Source: Plantago major
Taxonomy: Eukaryota; Streptophyta; Magnoliopsida; Lamiales; Plantaginaceae
Direction of reading: 5' to 3'
DNA length: 64,000 bases
Assembly: GCA_026545765.1 (NCBI GenBank)
Contig: CM048844.1
Coordinates: 74,543,590-74,607,589 of the forward strand
Positions 38,101 to 49,294 of the stretch are shown here, one piece after another. The notes under the pieces are model-generated. The model did not search any database and was not told the DNA's origin. It worked only from the letters and a program-made list of their open reading frames with translations. Every line of letters begins with the position of its first letter. The first letter of the stretch is position 1. The position numbers and the translations under genes were made by a program.

Positions 38101-39150
38101 CTCAAAGTGCTCCCACATGGGAGATCTTTTCTTCCTACGCTTCTTTATCACAGGTTGTGTTGTACCATCATTCGCAGCAGCTGCACCATCATTCACAGCC
38201 TTATTTGCATCATCATTCGCAAATTGTAACTTCATCTTCTTCCTCTTCGTCTACATCTTCAATCGTTTGCCTACGCCTTTTCGAATTTGAGCCAGTCGAA
38301 CTCATTTGATTTTTGAAATTGAAAGTAAACAAAACTATTAATATTGAGCTTAAAAGAAATTGAAATTATAAGTAAACAAAAAAAACAACTTTTTTTTTGT
38401 TGCAACAACAACAACTATAAACTATGAAGTATAAACTTTAAACACAGTTACTAACTTTTTTTTTTAACTAGAAATTTACATGATAACATTAATAATACCT
38501 GCAATTGTTGAAATTAATTACGATAGGAATCCTTACCACAATACAACACATACTTCTACGAGTCCACAAAACGCAGCAACTTCACTAAATTTATGCTAAA
38601 ATTACTAACTTATTCACGCCATTACTTGTTTTATATACCACTAACTACTAAATACTAACTTACTAACTTCTAATTAAAGAATAAGAGAAGTAGAAGCATG
38701 ATTGTAAAGCTAGAATACCTGGGGATCGACAGTCGGAGAACGGGAGAAGATCGACAAAGCGGGAGGCATGCGATTGTGAACTGTGATGTGAAGGAAGAAA
38801 AGAGGCCTGTGTGAAATTGTGAATCTGAAATCTGAATCTGAGAGTGAGGCTGTGAGGGATTGAAATTTGAAAAATGAAAAGTCTTTGTCACTCAGTATAT
38901 ATATTTAGGGTTATAATAAGATTTAGGGAAATTGCAAATTAACCCCCAGGACCTTATCTTATTCCACAAGTATTACTAGTTTTAGAAAATTTCGGTTTTC
39001 GGTACATTACCGAAAAAAATCAGTATTGTACCGAAATATACCGAAAACCGAAATCGTAAAATATATCGTACCGAAAACCGAACCCTTTTTTTCCGGTACG
39101 GTTTTTCGGTACGGTTCCGGTTCGTTTTTTCGATTTTTTGAACAGCCCTA
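35137..39150 (-). mobile_element. hAT transposon, nearly complete, perfect 8-bp target duplication
   Basis: ATCTGGTG stands at 35129-35136 and again at 39151-39158. Element ends are TAGGGGTGTTCATTTCGG and, read inward from the right, TAGGGCTGTTCAAAAAATCG. Both subterminal regions are packed with ACCGAAA/TTTCGGT words in both orientations (35150-35300 and 38990-39130), as expected for transposase-binding sites. Length 4014. Coding sequence is on the minus strand. Confidence 0.95.
35980..38305 (-). pseudogene. hAT transposase (BED finger + RNase H-like + dimerisation domain), frameshifted
   Basis: Transposase of the surrounding hAT element. Order on the minus strand: a possible first ATG at 38305 (MSSTGSNSKRRR), BED-type zinc finger with SPMWEHF and CNYC (38130-37990), central RNase H-fold catalytic region with FTTDTWTS, TVDNASSND, HVRCVAHIINL and DVATRWNSVYLLL (37828-36416), and the C-terminal hAT dimerisation region with WWK, PVLSSLARDVFAMPISTVASE and AFSTGGRV (36400-36100). 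Three breaks are needed to read it through: near 38225, near 37985 (AAAGG where AAAAGG would keep the finger's second His/Cys frame), and near 36430. All else is open, so decay is recent or the breaks are base-calling errors. Confidence 0.9.
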
Positions 39151-39350
39151 ATCTGGTGGGGTTTGGCCCATCAACTTTATATATCATATTATATAAAAAC
39201 ACCCAACTGATAATCTAAGTGCTAAAACATTAGCCTCATGTTCAACCTAGCTAAAAACTTCATTGAACAAAATTCTCGACCCCCTATTCGGACTTTGTTC
39301 AACCGTAGAATCAAAATTTATTAATTTCTTGTTAAATAGATGGGGGGAGT
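39151..39350. repeat. Partial repeat of the left flank of the hAT element
   Basis: ACACCCAACTGAT...GTGCTAAAACATTAGCCTCATGTTCAAC and TATTCGGACTT...CAACCGTA-CAAAATTT (39200-39320) resemble 34735-34790 and 35070-35100 in the same order. The hAT insertion therefore sits in or between two related copies of this sequence. Confidence 0.6.
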
Positions 39351-39649
39351 ATTAAATAAAATTAATATAATAACCAAACTTAAGGCGCGTGGAGAAAATG
39401 CAATCGGTTCTCAATTTGGCCAATCTCAGTACAAAACATGTTGAAACTGTGGAAAGATCCAGTCTCAGAAACCGAGCGCATGTATCTAACGCAAAACAAC
39501 ATAAACGGTCCAAATTGCATCTTAACTCAAACAGAACTCCATTTATATCTCACGTTCACCTTCTCACCGCCCCCTTCCTTTCTCTTTCTCATTCTCTTAT
39601 CTGCACCGCCTCTTTTGCTCTTCTCTACCTCTCTTCTATATCCATTGCG

Positions 39650-41173
39650 ATATTTTGAAATCTCAAGGGGAGAAACGGCAGTGAGTCTTTCGTTGAGCTC
39701 CGAGGTTTTCTCTGAACTGATTGTGAATCATCGGAAGAGCAACTATGGGGGTTTGTGTCCGATTGAGGTTTCGGATGCGGGGAATTTGGGGCTGTTTCAT
39801 GAGATGATTGAGCTCAAATTTCAGGATGATCGAAGCTCCTCAAAATTGGGGTTTTTCGTACAATTGACATTCTCGATGTACTACTTTTCATGATGAATTG
39901 ATGATAAGGTTTCATGGTGGATCTCCTGTGTTTGTTCTTATAAGATGTTTTGGTATGTATCATTGCCGTAGTAGTTCAAGAATTCGACAATGTCATTTTA
40001 CTATCTCATTAGCGATGGGAGTGTCTAATACTCTGGCGTTTCAGGGTCGGGGAAGAGCCTACTGGATTGATTTCATACCAAACACGCTTATTTTGGATTG
40101 AAATGGGAGGATATAGAACAAATTAAGGGTAGTACAAAGAAGAATAGGTAAAATTTGTTGTTTTTTGGTGCAACTACATTGTTGAATTTGACATGCTAAA
40201 GGAATTTGGGTGAGATGGGCTAGATGTATGAAATCACGCTCGTACTGAGAAATTTGTGTCTTTTGCTTGTATGGTTCGTTAATGCTTCTCATGCTAAAAG
40301 AATTCTAGATATCATTTACATTGAATGACACCAGTGTGAGCTGTTGTTTCACTAATCTCCTATGTTTGTAAAATTCAATACATGACATCTTTTTTTTAAC
40401 TAATGTTCTACTTTATGTTTTAGATATAAATGAAAGCTAGATGTCTTGTTTTTCATTGTTATGAATCCCTCAGTGAATTCTTCATTCATTATGCATTTTG
40501 AGTTTCCTTATTTACATTCTCAGGTAGCAGCTTGTATCAAATTCGGCAGTTGTACGTGTTTCTTCATGTTTACAGTACCTCGAGGTTGTACCGTGTACTA
40601 AAGAAGAAGAGGAGAAGCTGAGTGAATTGTTTAGCAGAGTTAATTTCGATGATGGCATGGAAACAAGCATCTTAGACAGATTTGTCGCCCATAATTACGT
40701 TGATTCCAATCGCACTTACACCAAACAACTCATTTGATATGTTGCTTCTACTGACACCAATGCTATAATTGAAATGAAGTCTTTGATAAAAGGTCTATTG
40801 AGCAAAAGCTCTGCATATAAAAAAGACAATCCTAATGTAAATAAGGAGGATATATATACTGTTTGCAACTCATTTATGGGATTGCTCGTCGGTCTACTTT
40901 AGGAGACTTCTGGTACTGAAACAACTCAAAAAAATGATAGATAAGAAAAGAGATAAACCTTTGTTAGAGCGCATTTCGAAGCAAGTCGAAAACATAAATT
41001 GGTTGCTTGGTATCTTACTCGATCACCAAATGGCAAATGAATTTGTCAATATATGGGCAAATCAAGTAGAACGTTGCAAGATACACGAAACTATATACCC
41101 AATCATTCACTTCTATCATGTGAGTTCGGATGCTTGTGCACGACATACAATGCGTAACCGAAAACATTATTGA
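39650..41173 (+). pseudogene. BTB/POZ domain protein pseudogene (At1g63850/At2g13690-like family)
   Basis: Pieces of a plant BTB/POZ protein in the plus direction: the start of the BTB domain (about 39665-39835) with SLSLSSEVFSELI and IEVSDAGNLGLFHEMIELKF, then after a possible intron of about 0.7 kb the C-terminal helical region (40570-41150) with CTKEEEEKLSELFSRV, DIYTVCNSFMGLLVGLL, ISKQVENINWLLGILLDHQM and NEFVNIWANQ. The second half of the BTB domain is missing. Stops occur at 40735 and near 40900, and frames change at least twice. The family link comes from the paired motifs EEEEKL and NLDWLL-ADEFV-WA, which I recall from this family. Non-functional. Confidence 0.7.
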
Positions 41174-41321
41174 TATTGTTTAAACATATAAGCTCGAACT
41201 TCCAATTGAGCTTCATCTCCAGTATAATTCCGGAGTGGCGGAGATGTCATCGTCGTCTTCCACCTGAAATTGGGTTACCGGAGAAACAAAAGTTGGTGAT
41301 GATCGATGATTGATTGAATCA

Positions 41322-42005
41322 ATGGAGAAACACATCCATATGTTCCTGAAGAAAGTCTCTTACACCTGCATTACCATCGGAACCCTAACCCTCCTCCTCC
41401 TGTACCTCCACACCCCTTCCACCTGCGTCGACCCTTCCGATCCCAACCCCCACACTCGCTTCCCTTCCTCCTCCTGTGACTTCACCCACCGCTCCTACTC
41501 CTCCCCTCACACTCTCCACCGCCGCATCTCCTCCACCAAAGCCTGGTCCTCTTCCGTCTCCTCCTACACCTCTCTTTTCCGATCCCTCCCCCTTTCCAAC
41601 CACTCTCGTGCCCTAATTGTCTCCGCCGGCCCAGGTCAGTCTGTCGCCGCGCTCAATAGCCTCGGAGTCGGAGATGTTACCGCGGTCGAGGTTGTCGACC
41701 GCCCGCCTTTCGTAAGTAAGGCTGATCCTCATAATTTGCCCTTTTTCGATGGGGTCTTTGATTTAGGGTTAGGGTTGTATTTGGATAGGGCTTTGTTTCC
41801 GAAGAGATATGTTGGGGAGATTGAGAGGACGGTGAGGAAGGGCGGTGTTTGTGTTGTGGTGGTCGACGAGTGTGGGGCTCAGGAAGTGGAGCTGGTGAAG
41901 AGATTGTTTGGGAAATCTAGTTTTGTTGATGCTAAGAATGTGAGTTTGGCTGGGGAGAGGAGGACAAGGGTTGTTATGAGAGTCCACACTTCGAAATTAA
42001 GGTAG
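41322..42005 (+). CDS. Membrane-anchored methyltransferase-like protein, single exon
   Basis: 227 residues from the ATG at 41322; an in-frame TTG at 41310 is not a plant start. Residues about 12-32 form one hydrophobic segment (signal anchor), followed by a Ser/Pro/His-rich stretch. A Rossmann-like methyltransferase core follows: ALIVSAGPGQSVAALNSLG (SAM-binding loop I), VTAVEVVDRPPFV (acidic end of strand 2), LPFFDGVFDLGLG (motif like type-11 methyltransferases), ERTVRKGGVCVVVVD and a C-terminal region. Plants have a family of such anchored, otherwise uncharacterised proteins. The substrate is unknown. The SAM loop reads SAGPGQ rather than the usual D/E-x-G-x-G, so activity is uncertain. GC content is higher in the first 350 bases than around it, as in many plant genes. 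Confidence 0.88.
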   Translation: MEKHIHMFLKKVSYTCITIGTLTLLLLYLHTPSTCVDPSDPNPHTRFPSSSCDFTHRSYSSPHTLHRRISSTKAWSSSVSSYTSLFRSLPLSNHSRALIVSAGPGQSVAALNSLGVGDVTAVEVVDRPPFVSKADPHNLPFFDGVFDLGLGLYLDRALFPKRYVGEIERTVRKGGVCVVVVDECGAQEVELVKRLFGKSSFVDAKNVSLAGERRTRVVMRVHTSKLR

Positions 42006-42223
42006 AATTTTGATTATTATGAGAGTCCTCCGTAATGCTTTCAATTCTTTAATGTTGTTTGTAATTAGAATCTTCCTTACGGTAATGTTGTTATTGGATG
42101 TATATGATAACCGTGATCAAATGATTCATTTATGATTTTAGTACAAAAGTTACCAATTGCAGTGTGCACACTCTTATACTACCTTTTGCTTTAATTACAA
42201 TGAAGTGATTAACCGAAAATGGA

Positions 42224-42270
<47 letters not shown>

Positions 42271-43335
42271 GGTAGTGAAATGGTGTCGTAAGCTAGCTTC
42301 TATCTTCGGCGACGATAGTGATTTCGTTGAAGAGTGTGTTGGTATCTATCTGGACTGATAAGGATGGTAATTGGCTGAGTACGCCTGGAAAGCACCATAA
42401 AACACAATGGAGTCCAGACCCTGTAAGTCCCTTTAATCTTCCTTCTTACGGTTTTCACTAATGTCTTACTAATGTTATATTACATTACATTACTGCTCAA
42501 TGATAGGATGGATGAACCGTAATTTTATGAACAATGGACCTAATAACGAGGCTTGACTTGTGTATCAATGTATGGCATGTGCTCTATGTTTTCTTGAATT
42601 GCCTATTTCTGTTCGGCCTGTTTTTAATCACTTGGGTTGAGACAACTTATGGGGTTCTACATAATACAGACTGTAAAATCCGTTTAGTTGTATGGTTACT
42701 TAATTACAGTAAAGGCTCTTTAACAAATGCATACCAATATCCCTGATGTGAATGTAAGACAATAATTTCCGTAGGCAGCGTAAGGTTTTTGGTCTTCTAG
42801 GGATGGTTACTCTAAAGTATAGAGTATGATTAATCCTCACTGAGTTCTATTTCAAACCTAGAAGTTTTTGGATTTGCAACTGATGGATATAGTAGTAATA
42901 AAAATGGTTCATTTGTAGATCGTACTTTTGCTCTGATGAATTAAGAGGTTTGAAATTTTGGAAGAATGATGGACTTGTTTGATTATCATTTGTGCTTTTT
43001 TTTTTTTTTTTTGTAGCAGCTTTGTTGTATCCGTGTATAATTAATGAAGTTTGAATAAAGAGATGTGTAAGCGTAGTGTTTGTTCTTCTTTCTATAAAAC
43101 ACAAAAGGGTTGAAGAAACTCCATAGTATGCATGTCTTTATTATCGCATCGATGACAACATATGAGCAAAAGAAAATGTCATGATAAATAATTAATTTGT
43201 CCTGGTAAATGCAGGTCCAGAATCAAACTTCAGTAACCTGTTTGCTCTTATCTTCCCCTGCTGAAATAAGCTGCAATAAGGAATAGAAGTAGAAGTTATT
43301 AACGCTCTATGTTTACATCGAAACATACTTTGCTT
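42006..43335. other. Intergenic sequence
   Basis: No gene recognised. Contains a (GTA)n tract and an oligo(T) tract near 42995-43013. Sequence at 42290-42420 has short open stretches but no known motif. Confidence 0.45.
42231..42271. repeat. (GTA)n microsatellite
   Basis: About 13 to 14 GTA units in a row. Confidence 0.97.
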
Positions 43336-43447
43336 GCGTGGATATCAAGTGACACAAACACAAAGGCTCTCTGTTTTTTCCCTTTCGGTTAATGTAAGTG
43401 TGGCATCATTGTTCGCTTACCAAACTCATCATTGCATGGATTTGCAG

Positions 43448-43615
43448 ACCGTTACAAAAAGATTAGGTAATTTTTCAAGTACTATCTACTTGACAGAAAA
43501 TGGCACTCCAGGTTTAATTTTTTATTTGTCAAAACATGAATATCATAAGGTGAAGGACACATTAGAAGAGGCAGTTTCCAGTGTTTTTGATAGCGTGTTG
43601 GAGCTTATGGTTTAA
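43448..43615 (+). CDS. Possible terminal exon of an unrecognised protein
   Basis: Preceded by TTTGCAG, a good 3' splice site, the frame gives 55 residues from TVTKRLGNFSSTIYLTENG to the TAA at 43613. It looks like compact protein sequence (charged helix HEYHKVKDTLEEA). No family recognised and no upstream exon could be tied to it. It may be a gene fragment left by a transposon or old duplication. Confidence 0.3.
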   Translation, partial: TVTKRLGNFSSTIYLTENGTPGLIFYLSKHEYHKVKDTLEEAVSSVFDSVLELMV

Positions 43616-43619
43616 CAGG

Positions 43620-44059
43620 AATAACGTTCTTCATCAGGGGAAGCAATTTACACCAATACAATCGTTTTGGAAGGCTAATGTTTTCCCACCATGGCCGGAC
43701 CATGTTGAGAGCTGCAATAAATACAGGCTCGTGACATTTTGTTTGAGGGTTATCGTCTGAATATTAGTCAGGCTTTACAAACCAATTCCCTCTTAAGTTG
43801 CATGATTTTTTTTTTTTTTTTTTTGGATGAAGTAAGAGACTTGTGTTTGCAACAATTTGATTCCTGTAAGTTCACTCTTATTGCTAGATGGTATAGCTTG
43901 GCTCATAATTTGGCACCTTAAATTGTTGATTGCGATAGACAGGAGCGATGCATTGCTTGCTAGACCTCTCATTCATAATTTGGCTCATAATAATGTACTA
44001 CGATTTCGCTTGTTCATTCATCAATAGATGATGTCTTTCACTCAAAAAAGGAAAACAAA
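43620..44059. other. Intergenic sequence
   Basis: No gene seen; oligo(T) at about 43808-43824. Confidence 0.4.
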
Positions 44060-44205
44060 TAAGCTGTGTTGTTAATAAAAATATTTATGTGGTTAACATG
44101 ATACATTTCCGTGTATGAAAGAACAACAATTTTAACAACATAGATGTTTTCATTGATAATATAACAAATTAAGTCCGTCTCTATATGAGTTATATAGCGA
44201 CTGCA
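44060..44205. repeat. Truncated relative of the MULE-type MITE
   Basis: Shares with 21340-21480 the succession TTAACAA-ATAGATGTTTT, TTGATAA-ATA, and GTCTCTATATGAGTTATAT. Only the right half is present and no target duplication is seen. Confidence 0.5.
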
Positions 44206-44207
44206 TT

Positions 44208-44340
44208 TTTTTTTTTTTTTTTTTTTTGAAAAGGAGATTATATTACTTAATCAAACAAAACAAGTCTAATAAGCTAGGCGCGATCGCACCTTTGAAAACG
44301 TTGTGATATCTCCTTGGAAAAAAAAACCAACCAAAACTAA
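44208..44340 (-). repeat. Oligo(T)-headed fragment, possible LINE/SINE 3' end
   Basis: A run of about 20 T is followed by a short sequence with ATTACTTAATCAAAC...GGCGCGATCGCACC. A similar layout (oligo(T), then ATTTATTAAGAC...GAGCGCGCC) occurs at 10207-10280. Read on the minus strand, these could be 3' ends of non-LTR elements with their poly(A). Confidence 0.35.
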
Positions 44341-44599
44341 AGAGATGAGATCATTATTATGTAGAATGTCATACTTTATTAGGAAACAATCAATAAATAA
44401 TTTAAAAAATGATTTTGCATGTAAATTATACATATTGTAAAATGTACATTACACCTTTTTGCATTTTACTAGTATTATTTATTTTAATTTTCTACTAACC
44501 CTGATTTAATATGATATTTTGTAGGATGGAGAAGTACAAATTAAGAAGCACCCCTATGCGAATTCGTTAAGAAAATGGCATATACGGTAAAATATCCAA

Positions 44600-45430
44600 G
44601 AACAAGTTGGGCTGCAACTCAAGTTGGTGGACTGGACTTTGCTAAGAATGGATCTTAAGAAATATATCTGGAAGATCTGGAAAGTTGCCAGAAAACAGAC
44701 GTGAAAAGATATTCAGGCTTGCTGGAAGATGGCGCTTGGAGGAAAGAAAATGAAGGAGTTTGATTTGCTTTGGACACAAGGAATGCAATCTAAGAAAGAA
44801 GAAAGAGTTTGGCAAGTTATGGGCACTTTGGAAGTAAGAAGGAAATAAAGATTTTGTGAAGATAAAAATAAGGGAATATTCCTTCTGGCAATTGACCGCA
44901 AGAAGCAGCCGTTCTATTCTTCTTGTTACATTGAATTGGGTGCCTAGTTCTCTTGACTTAGCACCTATATATCTGAAGAAAGCAGCTTGCAAGATGACAC
45001 CTTTGATCATCATTGATTCATATTATTTAGATTAGGGCTTCTTGCTTTACTAGACATTGATATCGATTTCCCCTGTGAGTGATTTCTAAAGATTGAAATT
45101 TACTCTAGAGTCTTCGAACTAGAATAGGTTTTTGCTTGTCTGTTCTAGGTCTAGTTTTCTGTAAGTTTAAACAATCATCTGTGATTGATTTAAACTTCGT
45201 TTCTATAATTCTACTTTTACTGATAGTGGAAATTTAGCCTACGGCACGGTCAATATATTTTATATATGCTGGCTAGAATTTATATACGGTTGTCGGTTGT
45301 GATTTATCGATCCATTGCTCTCTGTTCTTATCCGTCTAATGCTGTCAACCATTGTTGAAGACGTTGTTGACTCAACATCATAGTCAACATCGAAACTTGT
45401 CGATTACCAATCCGGTCAGCGGTTTTAACA
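44600..45430 (+). repeat. 5' LTR (5'-truncated) of the Sirevirus-like element
   Basis: Aligns with 49397-50233 from AAGAACAAGTTG onward. The first about 100 bases of the LTR are replaced by unrelated sequence. Ends TTTTAACA at 45430. Confidence 0.85.
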
Positions 45431-45443
45431 AGTGGTATCGAGC
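45431..45443 (+). other. Primer-binding site
   Basis: AGTGGTATCGAGC directly after the LTR end, one base different from the common copia initiator-tRNA-Met site. Confidence 0.75.
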
Positions 45444-45483
45444 CGACCACCTAATTAATTGGTGTCTGGATTTGGTACTACAA

Positions 45484-46470
45484 TGGACGGTGTTAACTCA
45501 AGTGTCAATAGGCCACCTGTGCTAGATGGGTGGAACTACCACTACTGGAAAATATGGATCAGAACATACATCAAATCCATTGAAGGGTGAGCATGGAAAT
45601 CGGTTCTTGAAGGCTATGTGTGGCCTACCATAGGACCTGATGGAGATGTCATTCCAAAACCAGAAAGTCAGTGGTCTCCTGAGGATTTTCTTGCTAGCTC
45701 TTACAATGAAAAAGCTTTGAATGTTATTTTTTCGCATGTTGATCCACATATGTTTAAGCTCATTCAGAACTGCACCACTGCTAAACAAGCTTGAGATTTA
45801 CTTCAAAATCATTGTGAAGGTGATAACAATATTAAGCAAACTAAACTTCAACTGCTTTGGTTAAAATTTGAAAACTTGAGAATGGCAGAAGAAGAAACCA
45901 TTGATTCTTATTTTGATAAACTGGTCACTATTTCAAATGATATTCAACTACTAGGTGATGTTATGTCTAATAAGCAACTGATTTTCAAAGTTGTTCGTAC
46001 TCTTTCTTCAAAATTTGATATAAAACGAATTGTTTTGGAAGATACTCAAAACCTGGCTACTATGGATTTTCATACCCTGATGAACAATTTGAAATTTTTT
46101 GAGCCCCAACAGAATGAGCGCAAAGGTACGAAAAGCCATAGTATGTCTCTTCACTCAAAATAAAAAATCTCTGAGTCTGAAAGCAGTAGTGATGAGTCTG
46201 ATGAGATGACTGAAGAAGCCTTTGGTAAAGCTTATACTAAGTTGCTTAGAAAGTTCAACAAAACCAACTTTAGGAAGAAATCTAACAATGCCTCCCCAAG
46301 TAATCCTAAGGCTACTGGCAAGTTCAATAAGGCCATAGAGCTTCCTGGTTTTAATTCTAAATGACTAGACAAAGTTAGATGTTTTGAATGTCAAGGATGG
46401 GGTCACTTTCAGAATGAATGTGCTAACACTCTTCGTAAGAAGGGAAAGCGTTGCTTCTTGTCTTAGTGAT
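45484..46470 (+). pseudogene. Gag of the Sirevirus-like element
   Basis: From ATG 45484: RPPVLDGWNYHYWK opening, SVLEGYVWP, KLIQNCTTAKQA, LRMAEEETIDSYFDKL, ISNDIQLLGD, and the zinc knuckle CFECQGWGHFQNEC (CX2CX4HX4C) near 46380-46425. In-frame stops occur at 45586-45588, 45792-45794, 46161-46163 and near 46364. It would be a copia nucleocapsid protein; it is disabled. Confidence 0.85.
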
Positions 46471-46979
46471 GATTGGTGGCGAACATGAAGGCGATATTCT
46501 GAAGGTCGTGTTGCGACTTCCTCTGTTACGGGCGATGTTGGAAAGCGATGTTTGGTCGACAATGAAAACTTCGACATCGCGAGATCCTCTTCTTTGATTA
46601 TGATGACTCACAAAAGCGTGAAGAGATATTCCGTGATAAATCTTTGGACTCTGAAAACTACGTGTCTACTAACATTTCTTGTTTGCATGGCTCGGTTGAT
46701 TTATCATAGATTGTCCCTTTGAAGAAGAGTTCAGCGAGCAGATGGTGGAAGAAATTTGGCCGAAAGATGCGAACTTAAAAGATGAGGCAGTACTAAACCG
46801 GATGCGAGTCTTGAACGGATCCCCGGTTGCAGTCAGAGAAGAAGTGATCGATGTTGATCACAGTGTTGACTCAACATTGCGCCCAACAACATGGGCAGAA
46901 AGTTCATCTGATAACTCTGTCTCTGAAAAAGAAGATGAACCTGATCTGGAACCAGCTGAACCTCAGTCTAATCCATGCA
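46471..46979 (+). other. Deletion junction region of the Sirevirus-like element
   Basis: Between the zinc knuckle and RT tail. It contains scrambled pieces, including a frame at 46741-46979 with VIDVDHSVDSTLRP and a run of acidic residues typical of the Sirevirus integrase-RT linker. A TGTTGACTCAACA palindrome lies at 46864. Confidence 0.5.
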
Positions 46980-47703
46980 GTACTCCTATGGTTACGTCTC
47001 TGAAACTGAGCAGAATCGATGTTGTTGAGGATGTTGACCCAACATTGTACATATCAATGATTGGAAGCCTACACATGTCATCGCGGCGGACGACATCATG
47101 TTCTCTGTGTGTGTGCGTGCCAGGTATCAATCCAACCCTAAAATCCCCCATTTAACAACTGTTAAGAGAATCCTTAGATATATATATATCAGGAATTGTT
47201 AATCTAGGATTATGGTTTGCTTGTGATACAAACATTAATCTGGTGGGATTTAGTGATTCTGATTGGGCTGGTGATCTAGATGATAGAAAATCTACTAGTG
47301 GAGGTTTCTTTTATCTTGGTCCAAATTTGGTGTCTTGGTATAGCAAGAAACAGAACTGTGTGTCACTTTCAACTGTTGAATCTGAATATGTAGCAGCTGG
47401 GAGTTGTGTGTCTCAACTAGTCTGGTTGAAAAACATGTTGCATGACTATGGTCTTCAAAGTGATACCCTTTTGATGTTCTGTAACAAACTTAGTGCCATA
47501 CATATTTCTAAGAACCCTGTTCAGCACTCACGCATAAAGCACATAGACATTAGGCATTATTTTCTTAGGGACTTGGTCAATAAGTAAGTAATTGACATAT
47601 AACACATAGATACAACCAATCAGCTTGCAGATATCTTTACCAAGCCTTTAGATAGTGAGAGATTCTTTAGTCTTCGAAGGTCTCTTGGTCTGTGTTCTCT
47701 GTG
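46980..47703 (+). pseudogene. RT tail and RNase H of the Sirevirus-like element
   Basis: STPMVTSLKLS, VDPTLYISMIGSL, then frame changes in the SRRPDI-like and ARYQ-like region, then LRYIYISGIVNLGLWF, VGFSDSDWAGDLDDRKSTSGG, VSWYSKKQNCVSLSTVESEYVAAGSC, and QHSRIKHIDIRHYFLRDLV ending with ADIFTKPLD. This is the C-terminal end of a copia polyprotein with RNase H. Stops at 47586 and 47599. Confidence 0.9.
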
Positions 47704-49294
47704 ATTTTTGTTGTTAGGTCCAATGCTGACCCAACATCACCATCAACATTGGCAGTCTAGAAAAAAGTGATGAATTTTGTTTTACTTTATAAGTTCTTTT
47801 ATGTGCTTCTGTATTTGTATCTGGGTATTACTGTTTTGTAGCTCATGGTGGTGATACTTAGGTTTTGAAAGGCTGTTTGAAACCAATGTTGAAAGGTATC
47901 GGGTCTCTTGTGTGTTTGCTTTATGTAAAACCCACTTTTGCTGATTTTAGCTTTGTTTACTCGTACCTTGACTCGCACTTGATGTTGCCTCATGTTCTTT
48001 ATGCTTAATAAATCTAATGAATTCTGTTAAAAAGGGCTCGAAGTGTTTCCGTCGAGGATCGTGTTGGGCAGGTCCAAATACTATCCAGATCTGGCGCGCC
48101 AATGTGTCATATGTCGTGAGGGTTGATGGCCTGTACTGGAAACCGACACGCACAAAAGTGCTGATTCTCGTAATGCTACTGGTTCACTTGTTGAGTACCA
48201 AATTGCCCAATGTGGTCAAATGAGTGTTCTTTATGCCATGAGACGTGTGTTTACCTAACTCCGCATAGGCTTCGGCTTGGAGCGAATTCATACGTGTTCC
48301 AATTATTTGACATGGTTCACTATCTCATGGTCACCCACACTCAAAATTATGCTAATTGTTTATTTTACATTTTAAGGCAATGTTGGGTGTGTTTCTTTGG
48401 TATTCCTTTATCTCTCTGTTTTGCCTTCAGCATTAGAGGTTTTAATCGGATCTGCACATTTTGAGACTTGGTTTCCTGGCTGACTTACATTAAGAGTGGT
48501 CTGATTTCCCGATGTTGTCATCATTGCTGAGTCAACAATCTGTCAACAAAGACTTTGCATGAAGTACTATTTGCTCTTTTGGTGTGCTCCATTTTTTGTG
48601 CTCTAATTCTGTGTGTTTTTGGGTTTGAGGGGGAGTAGGTCTAAGGTGTTCCTTGGGGTTTTTGGGTTTCTACATTCCTGTTCTTGCATTTCAAGTCATT
48701 TTCTTTAAAATCAAGATTTTTGGTCAACCTCCTAGGGTTTATTTGTTTATCTGATTACTTTGACTTGGCGGATAACTGTTTTACTTGCAACTTTAATCTT
48801 TAATTAACAGTTGTGCACAGTTTTTGCGTTGCTTTGATATATATCTGCAGGAATCTACCTTGAAGCAAACCAAACAACACCCATCATGACTTATCTTGTA
48901 AGTTGTGTACATGACCATCCACTCTTATCCTAACACTGCCCACCACTTGATCCAACCTCTATTCCTGATTACTGCCCTACAACCGATCCATCCGCTAATC
49001 CTGCTTCGGCTACTACCTTTGCTAGTGTTGACGACAATGTTGAGTCAACATCGTGTCTCTGCTTTGGTACTTTGTCTACATGTCCTCAACAGATTACCAA
49101 GATGGTGGAGTTTCTTCAAAGAACTTTGTTTTTCTTTCATTCCTCACAAAAAAGGGGGAGAATGTTTGTACTCTTGGTTTTTTGTATTAAGGGGGAGTTC
49201 TTGGAGCAAGGGGGAGTTGCTTGATATTGTCTTGTATTTTCCTACTAACTGCTTTCAGTTTTTTGTGAAGAAAGGCAAGAATTAAGGGGGAGAT
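47704..49294 (+). other. Long region between RNase H and 3' LTR, ending in polypurine tract
   Basis: About 1.6 kb without a long plus-strand frame. It includes three TGTTGACTCAACA-like palindromes (47724, 48525, 49038) and several GGGGGAG tracts, the last (AAGGGGGAGAT) directly before the LTR. Sireviruses often keep an env-like frame here. Only short fragments remain, and a 68-residue minus-strand frame (47947-48153) with FGPAQHDPRR is of unknown meaning. Confidence 0.6.

Noticed and set aside
39389..39640. Small Leu/Ser-rich coding gene upstream of the BTB relic
   Set aside because: Pyrimidine-rich stretch that reads as hydrophobic in two frames; more likely the 5' leader of the former BTB gene.
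41385..41987. Minus-strand frames opposite the methyltransferase-like gene
   Set aside because: Shadows of the plus-strand coding sequence.
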